From contig NZ_QFWW01000004.1 of the NCBI RefSeq assembly GCF_003265345.1, positions 29,828 to 93,827 on the forward strand: a stretch of 64,000 nt of DNA, written 5' to 3'. The DNA comes from Lentzea terrae. GTDB taxonomy: Bacteria; Actinomycetota; Actinomycetes; Mycobacteriales; Pseudonocardiaceae. The translations under genes and the position numbers were made by a program. A model generated the notes under the pieces. The model searched no databases. It was not told the DNA's origin and saw only the letters and a program-made list of their open reading frames with translations. This document shows positions 36,218 to 44,697 of the stretch, piece after piece (position 1 is the first letter of the stretch; each line of letters starts with the position of its first letter).

Positions 36218-36388
36218 ATGAACTTCGACGAGATCAAGAACAAGGCCATGGACCTCGCTGAAGAGCACCACGACCAGGTCGACAAGGGCGTGGACGCTGC
36301 GGCGGACTTCATCGCCGGCAAGTTCGGTCACGAAGAGCAGGTCGACTCGGTTGCCGAGAAGATCAAGGACATCCTTCCAGGTGGATGA
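36218..36388 (+). CDS. Small Rv0909/MT0933-like protein
   Basis: This 56-residue ORF starts with ATG behind GGAGGAG. It reads MNFDEIKNKAMDLAEEHHDQ, then VDKGVDAAADFIAGKFGHEE and VAEKIKDILPGG. It is amphipathic, helical and charged, like the MT0933/Rv0909 family that has been called antitoxin-like. No toxin gene lies next to it, so antitoxin function is doubtful. The following gene starts at the very next base after its stop, indicating translational coupling. Confidence 0.7.
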   Translation: MNFDEIKNKAMDLAEEHHDQVDKGVDAAADFIAGKFGHEEQVDSVAEKIKDILPGG

Positions 36389-37033
36389 GTGAACTCCTCT
36401 ACGAACGCCACTGACGCAGGGCGGGTCACCTCGACCGGGGAGACCCGCTCTCCTTCTGCCCGCCGGCCAGAAATGATCACCTGGCAGGGCATCCACGAGC
36501 CGCGGCTGGAGCAGGTCCGCCTGCTCCTTTCGAGCGACCAACGCCTGCGCGCGTCCGGTCGCATGGTCGCCGCCGGCCCCGACGAGCAGTTCAACGCCTC
36601 CTTCGAGGTCTCCGTGGGCGAGAGCGGCCAGGTCAACCGGCTGCTGCTCCGCACGGCGACGGTTCTCGAGGAGCGCCAGTGCTCCTTGTCGCGGACCGAG
36701 GACGGCGCCTGGCTCGTCGACCACGGCCAGGGCGCCAAGCGCGAGACGTTCAACGACGCCCTCGACGTGGACGTCCAGTTCGCCGTCCTGTTCAACACCA
36801 TCCCGATCAGGCGCCTGAACCTGCACCGCGAGCCGGGCGAGCACTCGCTGCCCGTCGTGTGGGTGTCGCTGCCCGAACTCACGGTCAAGGTCGTCACGCA
36901 GACCTACAAGACCGTGTCCGTCGGCGACGACGTCTCGGTGGTGCGGTTCAAGAGCGGCGGGTTCGAGCAGAACATCAAGGTCGACCAGAACGGCCTCGTC
37001 GTCGAGTACCCGTTGATCTCCAAGCGGATTTAG
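36389..37033 (+). CDS. Putative glycolipid-binding domain protein
   Basis: The frame opens with GTG at 36389 directly after the previous stop; an ATG at 36473 is a possible later start because the conserved part begins there (MITWQGIHEPRLEQVRLLLS). The core matches the putative glycolipid-binding family: GRMVAAGPDEQFNASFEV, RLNLHREPGEHSLPVVWVSL, then LPELTVKVVTQTYK. It is cytoplasmic with a beta-barrel-like pattern. Binding of a glycolipid is from the family name only. Confidence 0.78.
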   Translation: MNSSTNATDAGRVTSTGETRSPSARRPEMITWQGIHEPRLEQVRLLLSSDQRLRASGRMVAAGPDEQFNASFEVSVGESGQVNRLLLRTATVLEERQCSLSRTEDGAWLVDHGQGAKRETFNDALDVDVQFAVLFNTIPIRRLNLHREPGEHSLPVVWVSLPELTVKVVTQTYKTVSVGDDVSVVRFKSGGFEQNIKVDQNGLVVEYPLISKRI

Positions 37034-37106
37034 AAGGCGTCCAAGAAGTACTTCCTTCGTGGCGAGTCGCATCCAAACGATGGAAGTTGTTGCGCGGCGC
37101 CTTCTA
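37031..37106. promoter_or_regulatory. Nested inverted repeats before the XRE gene
   Basis: TAGAAGGCG (37031-37039) pairs with CGCCTTCTA (37098-37106). Inside, ACTTCC (37050-37055) pairs with GGAAGT (37082-37087), and GAAGTACTTC (37045-37054) is itself a palindrome. The outer repeat starts in the stop codon of the glycolipid-binding gene and ends 10 bases before the XRE gene. It may serve as a terminator, an XRE operator, or both. Confidence 0.5.
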
Positions 37107-37116
37107 GCGTCCTGGC

Positions 37117-37947
37117 ATGCCGAAACGAACTTCGAGCGTGGTGGGGCGCTCGTTCGGTGATGGCGTCCGCGACGCCATCCAGCGCTCGGGGATGACCCAG
37201 CGCCGACTCGCTGAGCGACTCGACTGGGAAGAGGCCAAGGTTTCGGACCTCGTCAAGGGCAAGGGCGGGGTCACCGAGGTCGAGCTCGCCCTGTTGCTCG
37301 GGCTCTGCGGCGTCGAGCCGAACGAGGCAAAGCGCCTGCTCATGCTCTACAGAGAGACCCGCGAGAAGGGCTATCTCGTCTTCCCCGAGGACGGGATCCC
37401 GGACGAGGTGCGCTCGTTGATCGAGCAGGAGCGCCTCGCCAACAAGATCACCGTGTGGTCGATGAACGTGATCCCGGGCCCGTTGCAGATCCCGGCCTAC
37501 ATCCGCGCTCTCCTCGCGCGATCAGTCCGAGCCAAAACGGTGAACGCCGAGGAGATCGTCGCTGCGAAGACCGAGCGGCAAAGGATCTTCCACTACAGCA
37601 GGGAGTTCGTCTTCTACCTCCACGAGCAGGCGCTCCGGCTGCCGGTAGGAGGCCCCGAGGTGATGCGAGACCAGCTGCTCCATCTCCTGGCGATGGCCAA
37701 TCGGAAGTACATCAGCGTGCGGGTCGTGCCGACCGCGTTCGGGGCACACGCAGGTCTGTCCGGCTCTTTCCGCCTGCTCAACTATGAGAAGTACGAGCCT
37801 GTCGTGTTCACCGAAACGGAGAACACCAGCCTGTTCGTGGAGGACAAGGCGTCTCTTGCCACCTACGTCGGCGTGCTCGAACTGCTCGACCACCAAGCGT
37901 TGGATGCGGAAGAATCGAAGGGGCTGATCACCAGCATCATGGCTTGA
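37117..37947 (+). CDS. XRE-family regulator with DUF5753-like sensor domain
   Basis: The 276-residue protein has an N-terminal HTH (MTQRRLAERLDWEEAKVSDL at about 26-45) and the long C-terminal domain typical of actinomycete BldB/WhiJ-type partners: VWSMNVIPGPLQIPAYIRAL, TERQRIFH and LLAMANRKYISVRVVPTAFG. It is followed after 13 bases by a DUF397 gene, the standard pairing. Such pairs influence development and antibiotic production. Autoregulation through the repeat just upstream is possible. Confidence 0.88.
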   Translation: MPKRTSSVVGRSFGDGVRDAIQRSGMTQRRLAERLDWEEAKVSDLVKGKGGVTEVELALLLGLCGVEPNEAKRLLMLYRETREKGYLVFPEDGIPDEVRSLIEQERLANKITVWSMNVIPGPLQIPAYIRALLARSVRAKTVNAEEIVAAKTERQRIFHYSREFVFYLHEQALRLPVGGPEVMRDQLLHLLAMANRKYISVRVVPTAFGAHAGLSGSFRLLNYEKYEPVVFTETENTSLFVEDKASLATYVGVLELLDHQALDAEESKGLITSIMA

Positions 37948-37960
37948 GGAGGCCCTCGGC

Positions 37961-38119
37961 ATGTCGACGTGGCGCAAGAGCAGCTACAGCCCGGTGGACA
38001 ACTGTGTCGAGGTTGGTCGTGGCGTCGGCATCCGGGACAGCAAGGCGCCGACCACGCACCTGCCCCTCTCGGACAAGTCGTGGTCGGCGTTCCTCACTCA
38101 GATCAAAAAATCTCGCTGA
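37961..38119 (+). CDS. DUF397 protein, partner of the XRE regulator
   Basis: The 52-residue ORF starts with ATG behind GAGGAGG. It reads MSTWRKSSYSPVDNCVEVGR, then GVGIRDSKAPTTHLPLSDKS and WSAFLTQIKKSR. WRKSSYS, NCVEV, VRDSK-like and the W-x2-F end are the DUF397 signature. It is coupled to the XRE gene and overlaps the convergent S9 peptidase gene by 17 bases. Confidence 0.9.
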   Translation: MSTWRKSSYSPVDNCVEVGRGVGIRDSKAPTTHLPLSDKSWSAFLTQIKKSR

Positions 38120-40217
38120 GCAGCTCGGGCCCGATCGGGATGGGCGCGGGGCGGTAAGCCGGCGGCTCCACCCCCATCAGCGAGCGCACCAGGAAGTCCC
38201 AGCAGCGCGTCCGCACGTACGACAGGCAGTCGAGGAACATGTGCTCGGCTCCCGGCACGATGAGCATCTCGAAGTCCTTCCCCGCCGCGATGAGCCGGGC
38301 CGCCAGCCGCAACGTGTGGTCCGGGTGCACCTGGTCGTCCATCTCGCCGTGGATGAGCAGCAGCTTGCCCTCCAACCGGTCGGCCATCTCGACGTTCGAG
38401 GAGCGGGCGTAGGCCTCGGGGTTCGCAGCGCCGTCGTAGGTCTCGATGAAGCCCATGTTGAAGAACCGGGCGTCGTGCCAGCCGGAAAGTGAAGCTCCGG
38501 CCTTGTACGTCTCGGGCTGGGTCAGCAGGGCCCGCATGGTGGCGAATCCGCCGCCCGAGTGCCCAAGCGCGCCCACTTGGGAGAGGTCCATCCACGGCCG
38601 GGAGGCAGCCAGTTGCTGAAGCGCGGCAACGTGGTCGTCGAGGCTGCCGGCATCGGCGACGCGGCCGTACGACGCGTCGTGGAAGGCCTTGCTGCGGCCC
38701 AGGGTGCCGCGGCCGTCGACCGCCATGACGACGAAACCGAGTGCTGCCAACGGTTCCGCGTCCATGCCCATGCCGCCGGGGTCGAAGCACGGCTCGACGC
38801 GGTTGGTCTGCGGGCCGGGGTAGATGGTGTCGACGATCGGGTAGCTGACGGACGGGTCGAACCCGCGCGGCTTGTAGAGCACGCCGTAGATGTCCGTCAC
38901 CCCGTCGGCTGCCTTGACGCAGAAGCGTTCCGGTGCTGTCCAACCGACTGCGAGCAGCCGGCTGATGTCGGCGCGTTCCACCTCGACCAGCACGCGGCCG
39001 GACCAGTCGCGCACCGAAGTCACCGGCGCGGTGTCCACAGTGGACGCCGAGTCGACGAAGTACGAACCGTTCGGGGACACGGTGACGATGTGGTCGAGCG
39101 AGTCGTCGGTGATGCGCGTGAAACCGTTGCCGTCCAAGCCGACCGAGCAGACCGAGCGGCGGTACGGGTCTTCCGCCACTAGCCCGGAGGCCGTGAAGTA
39201 GACGACCCGCGCGGCCTCGTCGACGTGCAGGATCTGGCGCACCAGGAACTTGCCGGAGGTGACCTGGTTGAGCAACGCGCCGGTGGTCAGGTCGTAGCGG
39301 TAGAGGTGGCCCCAGCCGTCGCGCTGCGAGAACCACAGCACCTCGTTGCCCACCACGCGGACGATGGCCTGCTCGAAGATCCACTGGTTGGGCTCGACGC
39401 GGGTCTCGCCGGTCTCGCTGAGGACGACGGTCACCTCGCCGGTGATGGGGTCCATCCGGTTCAGCGAGAGGGTGTGCTGGTCGCGGCTGTGGCGCAGGAA
39501 GAACACTGCCGAGCTGTCGGGGGCCCACCACGCCCAGCCGGTCGCGATCGGCGAGACCTGGGGCGTGACCAGCGGTTCGGTCTGGGCGCGCACGACGGTG
39601 CCCGAGGCGACGTCGAGGACGACCAGTTCGGTCAGCGGGATGTGTTCGTCGCCTGCGTAGCCGTAGCGCTGGGTCCGCACGGAAGGGGCGCCGCCGGCTG
39701 CGGGTGCAGCTTCGATCAGGTGGGTCAGGCGGACGTTGCGCTCGTCGGTCTGGTGGGCCAGGACCTTGGTGGAGTCGGGGGACCAGGCCAGCAGCGGCGG
39801 CATGTGCGGCAGGCCGAACTTGTTCATCAGCGTCTTGAAGCCGTTGGAGTCCGGGCTGTAGCCGTAGCCGTAGTCGGGCTGGCCGTCGGTCGTCAGCGCC
39901 CACTCGTTCTCGCCGGATCGTGCCCACAGGTCCTGGCCGCGGCGCGACACCGCGACCTTGCCGTCCGGGGACGGGACCTCCAGCGGGTTGCCGGGGGCCG
40001 GGACGAACGGGGTGGGGTCGAAGCCGGGCTCGCGGGTGCCCGCCGCCGGGTCGACCAGCACGAACTGCTGGTCGGACCCGTCGCGCAGCGAGTACCAGAA
40101 GCGGGCGCCGCCGTCGATCCACTGCGGCCTGACCTTGTCGCCGACGACGAGTTCGCCGGGGCTGGCGGGACGACGGAGAAGCTTTTCGGCGGCCTGGTAG
40201 TTCTCGGTGGTGCTCAA
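38103..40217 (-). CDS. S9 family (DPP4-like) serine peptidase
   Basis: The 704-residue protein starts with TTG at 40217, supported by GGGGAG 7 bases upstream. An N-terminal beta-propeller (residues about 30-430) precedes an alpha/beta-hydrolase domain with nucleophile Ser554 (GHSGGGF), Asp627 (HGEMDDQVH) and His659 (PGAEHMF). The first part contains DPP4-type signatures such as FSQRDGWGHLYRYD. There is no signal peptide, so it should be a cytoplasmic dipeptidyl- or oligopeptidase. The DUF4097 gene lies 26 bases upstream on the same strand. Confidence 0.9.
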   Translation of the reverse strand: MSTTENYQAAEKLLRRPASPGELVVGDKVRPQWIDGGARFWYSLRDGSDQQFVLVDPAAGTREPGFDPTPFVPAPGNPLEVPSPDGKVAVSRRGQDLWARSGENEWALTTDGQPDYGYGYSPDSNGFKTLMNKFGLPHMPPLLAWSPDSTKVLAHQTDERNVRLTHLIEAAPAAGGAPSVRTQRYGYAGDEHIPLTELVVLDVASGTVVRAQTEPLVTPQVSPIATGWAWWAPDSSAVFFLRHSRDQHTLSLNRMDPITGEVTVVLSETGETRVEPNQWIFEQAIVRVVGNEVLWFSQRDGWGHLYRYDLTTGALLNQVTSGKFLVRQILHVDEAARVVYFTASGLVAEDPYRRSVCSVGLDGNGFTRITDDSLDHIVTVSPNGSYFVDSASTVDTAPVTSVRDWSGRVLVEVERADISRLLAVGWTAPERFCVKAADGVTDIYGVLYKPRGFDPSVSYPIVDTIYPGPQTNRVEPCFDPGGMGMDAEPLAALGFVVMAVDGRGTLGRSKAFHDASYGRVADAGSLDDHVAALQQLAASRPWMDLSQVGALGHSGGGFATMRALLTQPETYKAGASLSGWHDARFFNMGFIETYDGAANPEAYARSSNVEMADRLEGKLLLIHGEMDDQVHPDHTLRLAARLIAAGKDFEMLIVPGAEHMFLDCLSYVRTRCWDFLVRSLMGVEPPAYRPAPIPIGPELLSEIF

Positions 40218-40243
40218 GGTTTTCTCCCCAGTGGCAAAAGTGG

Positions 40244-40849
40244 TCAGAGGCTGCGAGCGGTGATGTCGCCGTAGGACGTGGTGGCGCGGATGGTCAGGTC
40301 CGGGGTGCCGTTGTTCTTGAGGGAGTTGTGGATCCGGCCGTAGGAGGTGCCGGCGTCCAGCGAGGCGGAGAGCCCGGCCGCGACACCGAGCGCGATGTCG
40401 CCCTTCTGGGTGCTGATCTCGGCGGAACCGGTGAGGCTGCCGACGTGCACGTCGCCGGCCTGGGTGGTGAGCCGGACCTGCGCGGCCTCGTCGATCTTGA
40501 TGTCGCTCTGCGCGGCCTCGAAGGCGATGTCGCCGAGACGTCCGACGCCGCGGAACTCCGCGCAGGCCGCCTTGGCCTCGACGCGGGAACCGGCAGGCAG
40601 CTGGACGGTGATCTCGACCGAGCCGGACGAGCCGAGGATCTTGGTGCCCTTGGCGCCGTTGATCCGCAGGACGCCGTCGGCGAACTCGACGGTGATCTGC
40701 TCGGCGGCCTTCACGTCGCGGCTCTTGGAGGCGTCCGACGGGCGGACCTCGACGGCGGTGTCGGCACGGTCGGCGGCGATGAACTGGACCAGGCCGGCGG
40801 GGATGTCGAGGTTGGCGGTGATCGGGGCGGTGGTGGCGAACGTCTGCAT
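40244..40849 (-). CDS. DUF4097 beta-repeat protein
   Basis: The 201-residue protein begins MQTFATTAPITANLDIPAGL and then shows the repeated short strands of the DUF4097 (adhesin-like) family: GRLGDIAFEAAQSDIKIDEA, AGDVHVGSLTGSAEISTQKG, TSYGDITARSL. There is no signal peptide. In actinomycetes this family often lies beside a MarR-like regulator, as here: that gene is divergent, 197 bases away. Its role is unknown. Confidence 0.85.
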   Translation of the reverse strand: MQTFATTAPITANLDIPAGLVQFIAADRADTAVEVRPSDASKSRDVKAAEQITVEFADGVLRINGAKGTKILGSSGSVEITVQLPAGSRVEAKAACAEFRGVGRLGDIAFEAAQSDIKIDEAAQVRLTTQAGDVHVGSLTGSAEISTQKGDIALGVAAGLSASLDAGTSYGRIHNSLKNNGTPDLTIRATTSYGDITARSL

Positions 40850-40901
40850 CTCTGGCTCCTGCGACTTGGTGTTCTCGGTGTTTCTGATGAGCGAAAAGCT
40901 A

Positions 40902-41032
40902 CGTTGCGTTCACGGAACTCAACAACAAGCTTCGTTGCGCAGAAGTCGCATATACGCAGGTGAACAGCGCAAAAGTGTTGCAATGGGGTTGAAATCTAAC
41001 GCAACGATCATGGTCGGATGCGTTGCAATGAG
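40902..41032. promoter_or_regulatory. Cluster of CGTTGC/GCAACG repeats between divergent genes
   Basis: Five copies lie between the DUF4097 and MarR-like genes: CGTTGC at 40902 and 40933, GTGTTGCAATG at 40975-40985, ACGCAACG at 40999-41006, and GCGTTGCAATGAG at 41020-41032. The copies face both ways and form inverted pairs (GTTGC...GCAAC...GTTGC). They are good candidates for the operator of the MarR-like protein. Confidence 0.6.
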
Positions 41033-41046
41033 CTAAGCTGAACGCT

Positions 41047-41760
41047 ATGCCAGGAGGTCGACTCACCCAGCAGGAACGCCGCCAGATCGCCATCGGCCTG
41101 GCCGACGGCCTCGCCTACGCGGAAATAGCCAGAGGCCTCGACCGGCCCACCTCGACGATCACCCGCGAGGTGATGCGCAACGGCGGCCCCGCCGGCTACA
41201 AGGCCGATCTCGCCCACCTCGCCACCGAACACCGAGCCCAACGGCGCAAGCAGACGACGCCCAAGAGTCGGCAGGCGCCCGAGCGGGCCGACGGACGCGC
41301 CCTGGAGGCGGTGCGCGAGTTCGAGGAGGCCTTCTCCGGCATCTTCATCGGGCAGGGCCTGCCCAGGATGGCGGCCAGGGCGCTCGCCAGCCTCTACGCC
41401 ACCGACTCCGGCAGTCTCACCGCGGCGGAACTGGTGGCGCACCTGGAAGTCAGTCCGGCGTCGGTCTCCAAAGCCATGGCATACCTGGAAAGCCAGGGAC
41501 TGATCGGCCGCGTGCGCGACGAACGCCGCCGCGAGCGCTATGTCGTCGACGAGGGCGACATCTGGTACCAGTCGATGATCGCCAGCGCGGCCGGCACCAC
41601 GCGGCTGGCCGAGGCCGCGCGGCACGGCTCCGGCGTCCTCGGCTCAGGCACGCAGGCCGCCACCCGGCTCGAGAACATCGCGCGGTTCCTCGACTTCGTG
41701 TCCGAGAGCATCGTCCGCGCCGCCGAACAGGCCCGCGACATCCTGCACCCGAAGGACTAG
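41047..41760 (+). CDS. GbsR/MarR-type regulator with an extra N-terminal HTH
   Basis: The 237-residue protein has two DNA-binding parts. The first 55 residues (LTQQERRQIAIGLADGLAYA, EIARGLDRPTSTITREVMRN) resemble the IS30-transposase-like HTH. A MarR/GbsR winged helix comes later (SLTAAELVAHLEVSPASVSK, AMAYLESQGLIGRVRDERRR). It is likely the regulator of the divergent DUF4097 gene and of itself, using the repeats upstream. Its stop overlaps the thiolase stop on the other strand. Confidence 0.85.
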   Translation: MPGGRLTQQERRQIAIGLADGLAYAEIARGLDRPTSTITREVMRNGGPAGYKADLAHLATEHRAQRRKQTTPKSRQAPERADGRALEAVREFEEAFSGIFIGQGLPRMAARALASLYATDSGSLTAAELVAHLEVSPASVSKAMAYLESQGLIGRVRDERRRERYVVDEGDIWYQSMIASAAGTTRLAEAARHGSGVLGSGTQAATRLENIARFLDFVSESIVRAAEQARDILHPKD

Positions 41761-42941
41761 GCGCGCACAGCCACGGCCACACCTTGGCCGACGCCAACGC
41801 AAGCAGCCGCAATGCCAACGCCACCACCACGTGCGCGCAGGTGCCGTGCAACGTCGATGATCACGCGCGGCATCGAGGCGCCGAGCGGGTGCCCGTACGC
41901 GATGGCGCCGCCGTGGACGTTGACCTTCTCCCGGTCGATCTCCGGCAGGTGGTGCAGCACTGACAGCGCCATGGCGGCGAACGCTTCGTTGATCTCCCAC
42001 AGGTCGATCTGCGCGGCCTCGAGATGCAGGCGCTTCAACAACTTCCGGATCGCCGACACCGGCGCGATCGTGAACCGGTGCGGCTCCTCACCGGTGGTCG
42101 CCGACCCCAGCACCTCGCCCAACGGCTCGACACCCAACTCCGCGGCCATGGCCTCCGTGCCCAGCAACGCGGCCAAAGCGCCGTCGTTCAACGGGGAAGC
42201 GTTGCCGGCGGTGACCGAGCCGTGCTCCGAGAACGCGGGCTTCAGCTTCGCGAGCTTGTCCGCGCTGGTGTCCGCGCGGACGTTCTCGTCGCGCCGCACC
42301 GCAGTCCCGTCCGGCAGCTGCACGCTGAACGCGAAGCCCTCGTGCACACCGGCGTCCCACGCAGCAGCAGCGCGCCGGTGGGAGCGCAACGCGAAGTGGT
42401 CCATCTCGGTGCGCGTGATGCCCAGCTCGTGCGCGACGTTTTCGGCGGCCAGCCCCAGCGGAACCGTGTAGTGCTTGGGCATCCGCGGGTTCACCAGCCG
42501 CCAGCCGAGCGCCGTCGACACGGTCTCCATGCGGTCGGGGAAGGCCTTGTCCGGCCGTGCCGTCACGAACGGCGCCCGCGACATCCCCTCCACGCCACCG
42601 GCCACGATCAGATCGGCGTCACCAGCGGCCAGTGCCCGCGCGGCCTGGATGATCGACTCACCGCCGGAAGCGCAGAGACGGTTCAAGGTCGCGCCCGGCA
42701 CGGAGACCGGCAGGCCCGCCAGCAGCGCCGCCATCCGGGCGACGTTGCGGTTGTCCTCACCGGCGCCGTTCGCGTCACCGAGCAGCACGTCGTCGATGCG
42801 GGCCAGGTCCAGACCGGGGTAGCGGCGCAGCAGGTCGACGATCGGCAGCGCCGCGAGGTCGTCCACCCGGATGCCGGACAGACCTCCGCGGTACCTGCCG
42901 AACGGCGTACGGGCTGCGTCGAGGATCAGTGCGCGGGCCAT
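41757..42941 (-). CDS. Thiolase (acetyl-CoA acyltransferase)
   Basis: The ATG at 42941 (MARALILDAARTPFGRYRGG) is the conserved thiolase start; one more ATG lies 6 codons upstream. The active residues are present: Cys90 (LCASGG), His in GGAIAYGHPLGAS, and the second Cys in AAACVGVGQG. The length of 394 is normal. It makes or cleaves beta-ketoacyl-CoA in fatty-acid metabolism. The protein stands alone on its strand next to unrelated secreted-protein genes. Confidence 0.9.
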   Translation of the reverse strand: MARALILDAARTPFGRYRGGLSGIRVDDLAALPIVDLLRRYPGLDLARIDDVLLGDANGAGEDNRNVARMAALLAGLPVSVPGATLNRLCASGGESIIQAARALAAGDADLIVAGGVEGMSRAPFVTARPDKAFPDRMETVSTALGWRLVNPRMPKHYTVPLGLAAENVAHELGITRTEMDHFALRSHRRAAAAWDAGVHEGFAFSVQLPDGTAVRRDENVRADTSADKLAKLKPAFSEHGSVTAGNASPLNDGALAALLGTEAMAAELGVEPLGEVLGSATTGEEPHRFTIAPVSAIRKLLKRLHLEAAQIDLWEINEAFAAMALSVLHHLPEIDREKVNVHGGAIAYGHPLGASMPRVIIDVARHLRARGGGVGIAAACVGVGQGVAVAVRA

Positions 42942-42959
42942 GTGCCAATAGTGCGCCAA

Positions 42960-44678
42960 TCAGGGCTTCAGCAGGAATGGAACGTAACCCGTTTCGGGGT
43001 GCACCTCTGAATCGGTGCTGAAGGCCCTGACCTCGACGGCGTGGGCACCGGACGCCAACGAGGCCGTGTTCAGTGAAATCCGCCACCGGCCCGCTGCACC
43101 AGGTCCGTCGGCCGTGGTGGGGACGGTCGCGATGTGGTTGCCGTCGAGCCTGATCTCGAACCCGGCGAGACCCGCGACAGCGGAGTCCAGGGCGTTGATG
43201 CGCACCTCCAGGACCACGCGACCCCGGTTGAACGCGGCGCCGTTCTCGATCGGCTGGCCGCTGGCGTCCAGTACCTCGGGAACCGGGTCGGCGAGCACGG
43301 GACGGGCGTCGACCAGGGGCGTGCCGGACTGGCGTTGCGGCGGGCTCTTCGGGCCGGTCAGCTCGATGTCGGTGTGCGTGACCTGGATGCGGTCCTGGGT
43401 CACCAGCTGGACGCTGACGTTGTCGGTGAAGGCCTCTTTGGGCAGGTCCGCGATGGCCGGGTACTCGGCGCCGGGCTTCCACGGCGTGCCCGGCACGGCG
43501 GCGCGCAACGGCACCTCCACGCCGTTGATCTTCACGGTTGCCAGGGGCGGGCTCTCCCGCGCCGGGATCAGGGCGATGCGCAGCTGGCCGGCGGTGACGT
43601 CCGGGATCGGGTAAGCGCTGCTCACAAGGCCGTCGATGCGGACCTGCGGAGTCGGCACGGCAGGCGGTGCGTCGGACTTCGCGGTCCGGTAGCCGATGAG
43701 GTCGACGCCGGCGCGGACCCGGTCGCCCGCGAGCGCCGCGACGCCGATCAACGCGGTCGCCTCGCGCCACTCCGGCACGAACGGCGACGTGGCGACGATC
43801 TCGCCGTCCCTGGTGACCTGTGTGCCTCTCGAAGTCAGCACGATCTCCCAGCGCACGGTCACGCCGGGCACCGCGGGCGGGATCGGCTTGGCCGCCGTGC
43901 CGTCCGGGACGAGCTCCACGATCGAGTTGCCGGAGACGTCGGTGGTGACGGTCGCGCGGATGGCCCCCGGCAGGACCGGGTCGCCCTGGACGCTGACCGG
44001 TCCGGGCACCAGGTCCAGCAGCAGCTTGCCGCCGGTGGACGGGGCGTCGGTCTCGATGACCAGGCGGCTTTCCTCGTCGCGGACGAACGGCGTGCGGGAC
44101 CGCAACGTCACCGCGCGTGTGCCGCAGCTGCTGCTGATGACCAACCGGTCGTGGTCCTCTCCGTCGCCTGACGTGGCGCGGGCGCAGTCGGTGCGCTTGG
44201 CGAGCCGCCAGCGTTGGAGATCGGGCTCGTCGGCGCCGTCGAAGCGGTCGACGAACGTGTACGGGGCGTTGTCCGCGCGCGGAGTCGCCTTCGTGTGAGC
44301 GGGCTGGGAGCGTTGGCCGAACGAGTCGACCGCGCGGATCTCGACCTGCTGTTCGCGGTCGTTCGCCAGACCGTTGAGCTGGGTGCCCGGCCGCGTCACG
44401 AGCTTCATCCGGTCGCCCCACCGCACCTCGTAGGCGGGGGCGTCGCCGGACCAGTTGAGCTGGATCTTGTGGTGGCCGCCGCGCGCGACGACGTTGGCCG
44501 GTGTCGCCGGACGCCCCTGTGGGCTCGGCACCAGCACCTGCTCGGCCACGTACGGCTTGAGCTTCGTCGGCGGCGGGGGAGCGGTGGGCAACGTCGAGTC
44601 GCTCCCGTCGGTGTCCCGCAGGAGGATCACTCCCACCACCAACGCGAGGCCTGCGACAGCGAAGGCGACCCGCTTCAT
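42960..44678 (-). CDS. Membrane-anchored FN3-like protein, copy A
   Basis: The ATG at 44678 (MKRVAFAVAGLALVVGVILL) gives an N-terminal membrane anchor. After a Pro-rich linker comes a fibronectin-type III-like domain (KIQLNWSGDAPAYEVRWGDR, then VEIRAVDSFGQRSQPAHTK). A laminin-G/concanavalin-like beta domain follows (YTFVDRFDGADEPDLQRWRL), and further beta segments end at VPFLLKP. It is likely extracytoplasmic and binding in nature. It is a paralogue of the next gene upstream, which shares layout and motifs, so the two arose by tandem duplication. Confidence 0.8.
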   Translation of the reverse strand: MKRVAFAVAGLALVVGVILLRDTDGSDSTLPTAPPPPTKLKPYVAEQVLVPSPQGRPATPANVVARGGHHKIQLNWSGDAPAYEVRWGDRMKLVTRPGTQLNGLANDREQQVEIRAVDSFGQRSQPAHTKATPRADNAPYTFVDRFDGADEPDLQRWRLAKRTDCARATSGDGEDHDRLVISSSCGTRAVTLRSRTPFVRDEESRLVIETDAPSTGGKLLLDLVPGPVSVQGDPVLPGAIRATVTTDVSGNSIVELVPDGTAAKPIPPAVPGVTVRWEIVLTSRGTQVTRDGEIVATSPFVPEWREATALIGVAALAGDRVRAGVDLIGYRTAKSDAPPAVPTPQVRIDGLVSSAYPIPDVTAGQLRIALIPARESPPLATVKINGVEVPLRAAVPGTPWKPGAEYPAIADLPKEAFTDNVSVQLVTQDRIQVTHTDIELTGPKSPPQRQSGTPLVDARPVLADPVPEVLDASGQPIENGAAFNRGRVVLEVRINALDSAVAGLAGFEIRLDGNHIATVPTTADGPGAAGRWRISLNTASLASGAHAVEVRAFSTDSEVHPETGYVPFLLKP

Positions 44679-44697
44679 GCGAGTCACGCTAAGGCGT

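Noticed and set aside
36218..36388. Complete toxin-antitoxin module around the Rv0909-like gene
   Set aside because: The adjacent gene is a glycolipid-binding-type protein and no toxin candidate lies on either side.
38098..40122. Long minus-strand frame parallel to the S9 peptidase
   Set aside because: Arg/Pro-rich translation without domains; the other minus frame has the complete DPP4-like protein.
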